This document shows, in pieces, positions 4,184-5,901 of a DNA stretch of 5,901 nucleotides. The stretch covers positions 1 through 5,901 of the forward strand of contig RFOZ01000065.1 in the NCBI GenBank assembly GCA_009926405.1. Reading direction: 5' to 3'. The translations under genes and the position numbers were made by a program. The first letter of the stretch is position 1. Each line of letters opens with the position of its first letter. Below the pieces are notes generated by a model, which did not search any database, was not told the origin of the DNA, and saw nothing but the letters and a program-made list of their open reading frames with translations. Source of the stretch: Cytophagia bacterium (GTDB taxonomy: Bacteria; Bacteroidota; Bacteroidia; UBA7662).

Positions 4184-5901
4184 GCCTTCGGTTCTCGATT
4201 CAAGACGATTTCAGAAAACGGTAGCGGTGCCTTCATCCCGGTGACCCTATCCAATGTAGCAACCCTACCTGCCAACGGTTCTTTCCGCATCTCTCTGCTC
4301 AGCACTTGGAGCAACGGATCCACGGCCGATCTCAGCGGTTGGCAAACCCAACGCATTCAAGTCACCAACAGCCCTACGGCCATCCAAATCCCGTTGACTA
4401 TCAACAACGATGCATCTGTAGAGGATGACGAATATTTGGTATTCAAAATCGATAGCCTTGAAGGTTTGACTTTGACCGGGGCCGATTATTTTACTTATTT
4501 TATCACAGACGATGATAGACAGGCCCCTGTTTCCAGTGGTGCAGTGGTCATGACTCCCTTGGCTAGCTTTGATCCCACTCCGGGGCTCGCAGCCACAACC
4601 GAGGTGGTGGCTTACGATCCGATTAGCAAAAGAGCTTATTTGAGCTCTGGCGTTCAGCGCCGTTTCGATATGGTTTCTTTGGCCAATCCTTCGTCACCCG
4701 TGACCTTGGGTTCGGTGAGCATGCAGCCTTACGGCGGAATTACGGGCTTGGCCGTCAAGCCCGGTTTGTTGGCCGTTGCCAGCCCGGACTCAATCGAACA
4801 AAACCCTGGACGCGTCATTTTCTTTGATACGTTGGGTAATTACAAAGGCCAAGTAACGGTCGGTGCCTTGCCTGATATGATCACCTTTACCCACGATGGA
4901 AAATACCTTTTGACAGCCAACGAAGGTCAGCCCAATACGACCTTCTCGGTAGATCCCGAAGGTTCGGTAAGCATCATCGATGTTCAAGACACCAATTATG
5001 TTCAATCGGATGTAACAACCTTGAATTTTACGGGTTTCAATGCCATAAGCGCATCTTTGATGGCGTCGGGTGTTCGCAAGGGATCTACGTTCGGAACTTT
5101 ATCTCAAAATCTTGAGCCAGAGTATATTACAGTATCTTCGGACAATACAAAGGCTTGGGTAACACTTCAGGAAAACAATTCCATTGCTCACTTGGATTTG
5201 GTTAACAAAATTGTTACCAACATAACCCCTATGGGCATGAAAAATCATCAGACCGCTCAAAATGGATTTGATGCATCGGATAACAACGGGGTTGTTTTGA
5301 TGACCAACTGGCCGGTTAAATCGTTTTATATGCCGGATGCACTTGCTCAATTCACGGTAGGTACCACTACGTATTTGGTGACCGCCAACGAAGGAGATGA
5401 GCGCGAGTACACGGCTTTGAATGAGCGCACCACCGTTGGCGCCGTCAATTTGGATCCAACCCGCTTCCCCAACGGTGCCATGTTGAAGGAAACCCATGCC
5501 TTGGGTCGTCTTCGAATCACCAACCAAAGCGGAGATTTGGACGCTGACGGTGATTACGATGAATTGCACATGGTGGGGCCTCGCTCCTTTGCGATATACA
5601 ATGCCGCCACCGGTGCCCAGGTTTACGAGTCCAAGAACTTGATCGAGTCGATTGTGTTGGCCGACCCAACTTGGGGCCCCTTCTTCAATGCTGACAGCGA
5701 AAGCAATACCCGCAAAAACCGCAGCCGCTCCAAAGGCCCCGAGCCCGAGGGTGTCGCCGTTGGCAAAATCGGCTCGCGTACCTTCGCTTTCATCGCTTTG
5801 GAGCGCGTTGGTGGGGTGATGGCCTTTGAGGTGACCAACCCAGCGGCCCCTGTCTTTAGTGGGTACCTGAATACTCGTTCTACTTCCAGTTTGGCAGGCG
5901 A
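4148..5901 (+). CDS. Calx-beta plus choice-of-anchor I beta-propeller (3' part of the frameshifted gene, partial)
   Basis: This frame is open from just after TGA 4142-4144 to the window edge with no stop. ATG 4148 is the first formal start, but it lies inside the preceding gene's repeat and there is no signal peptide, so I read it as the continuation of the gene at 3229 after a one-base frameshift. Numbering below is for the restored protein, of which 890 residues are visible. About 321-430 is a Calx-beta-like domain: ISENGSGAFIPVTLS near its start, then the acidic VEDDEY and ITDDD motifs, likely calcium ligands. About 434 onward is a choice-of-anchor I domain, a YVTN/LVIVD-like beta-propeller: LPDMITFTHDGKYLLTANEG, DPEGSVSIIDV, LEPEYI, LQENNS, TANEGDEREY, KGPEPEGVAVG and ALERVGGVMAFEVTNP. 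D771/D773/D775/D777/E778 (DADGDYDE) form a calcium-loop-like motif typical of this domain. These domains occur in extracellular proteins, some fused to phosphatase or nuclease modules. No catalytic domain is seen here, and the C-terminus is beyond the window. Confidence 0.88.
   Translation, partial: MLPTVTGNLGSIAFGSRFKTISENGSGAFIPVTLSNVATLPANGSFRISLLSTWSNGSTADLSGWQTQRIQVTNSPTAIQIPLTINNDASVEDDEYLVFKIDSLEGLTLTGADYFTYFITDDDRQAPVSSGAVVMTPLASFDPTPGLAATTEVVAYDPISKRAYLSSGVQRRFDMVSLANPSSPVTLGSVSMQPYGGITGLAVKPGLLAVASPDSIEQNPGRVIFFDTLGNYKGQVTVGALPDMITFTHDGKYLLTANEGQPNTTFSVDPEGSVSIIDVQDTNYVQSDVTTLNFTGFNAISASLMASGVRKGSTFGTLSQNLEPEYITVSSDNTKAWVTLQENNSIAHLDLVNKIVTNITPMGMKNHQTAQNGFDASDNNGVVLMTNWPVKSFYMPDALAQFTVGTTTYLVTANEGDEREYTALNERTTVGAVNLDPTRFPNGAMLKETHALGRLRITNQSGDLDADGDYDELHMVGPRSFAIYNAATGAQVYESKNLIESIVLADPTWGPFFNADSESNTRKNRSRSKGPEPEGVAVGKIGSRTFAFIALERVGGVMAFEVTNPAAPVFSGYLNTRSTSSLAG
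4164..4165 (+). other. Frameshift point: one surplus C splits the secreted-protein gene
   Basis: The first frame reads AGT GAC CGG TAA (S D R stop). Dropping either C of 4164-4165 gives AGT GAC GGT AAC TTG GGC, that is S D G N L G, and joins the upstream frame to the long downstream frame. The restored junction aligns with the end of repeat unit 1 without a gap. There is no homopolymer longer than CC, no recognisable slippery heptamer and no obvious pseudoknot, so a programmed shift is unlikely. An assembly or sequencing indel, or a true mutation, explains it better. Confidence 0.75.

Noticed and set aside
5099..5569. 156-codon minus-strand frame opposite the beta-propeller
   Set aside because: The plus strand there carries strongly conserved choice-of-anchor I motifs, so the antisense frame is incidental.
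1..5901. CRISPR array, insertion sequence, tRNA or rRNA gene, or defence system
   Set aside because: I found no regularly spaced repeats, transposase motifs, terminal inverted repeats with target duplications, or RNA gene signatures. All long frames are accounted for by the polysaccharide genes and the secreted protein.

Overview
The window looks like Bacteroidota chromosome. Supporting this are starts without Shine-Dalgarno sequences, a TANNTTTG-like -7 element, an O-antigen translocase of the kind common in that phylum, and a secreted protein that joins cohesin-like, Calx-beta and choice-of-anchor I modules. Genus cannot be read from the sequence. The two halves of the window are transcribed away from each other from a gap at about 3044-3228.

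Left half, minus strand, read from about 3043 down to about 22: three closely packed surface-polysaccharide genes. The order is a Wzx-type flippase (3043-1748), a class I SAM methyltransferase (1738-1073, only 9 nt after the flippase) and a family 2 glycosyltransferase (1029-163). Together they would extend a lipid-linked glycan with a sugar, methylate a sugar or other precursor, and export the finished unit across the inner membrane. The genes end in a structured 3' region (about 22-133) with a strong hairpin at 72-94 and an intrinsic-terminator-like hairpin plus T-tract at 22-55. I see no convincing gene in 1-162.

Right half, plus strand, from 3229 to the window edge: one large secreted protein whose reading frame is broken by a single extra base at the CC of 4164-4165. 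The 5' part (3229-4170) carries a signal peptide and two tandem cohesin-like repeats. The 3' part (4148 to beyond 5901) carries the end of the second repeat, a Calx-beta-like domain and most of a choice-of-anchor I beta-propeller. Removing one C restores the repeat exactly, so this is either a sequencing/assembly indel or a recent frameshift mutation. The 3' end lies outside the window, so a C-terminal sorting domain, if there is one, cannot be seen.

The most interesting points are the repairable frameshift, the modular architecture of the split protein, and mutually exclusive pairings around the operon terminator. I do not see a clear new defence or mobile system.
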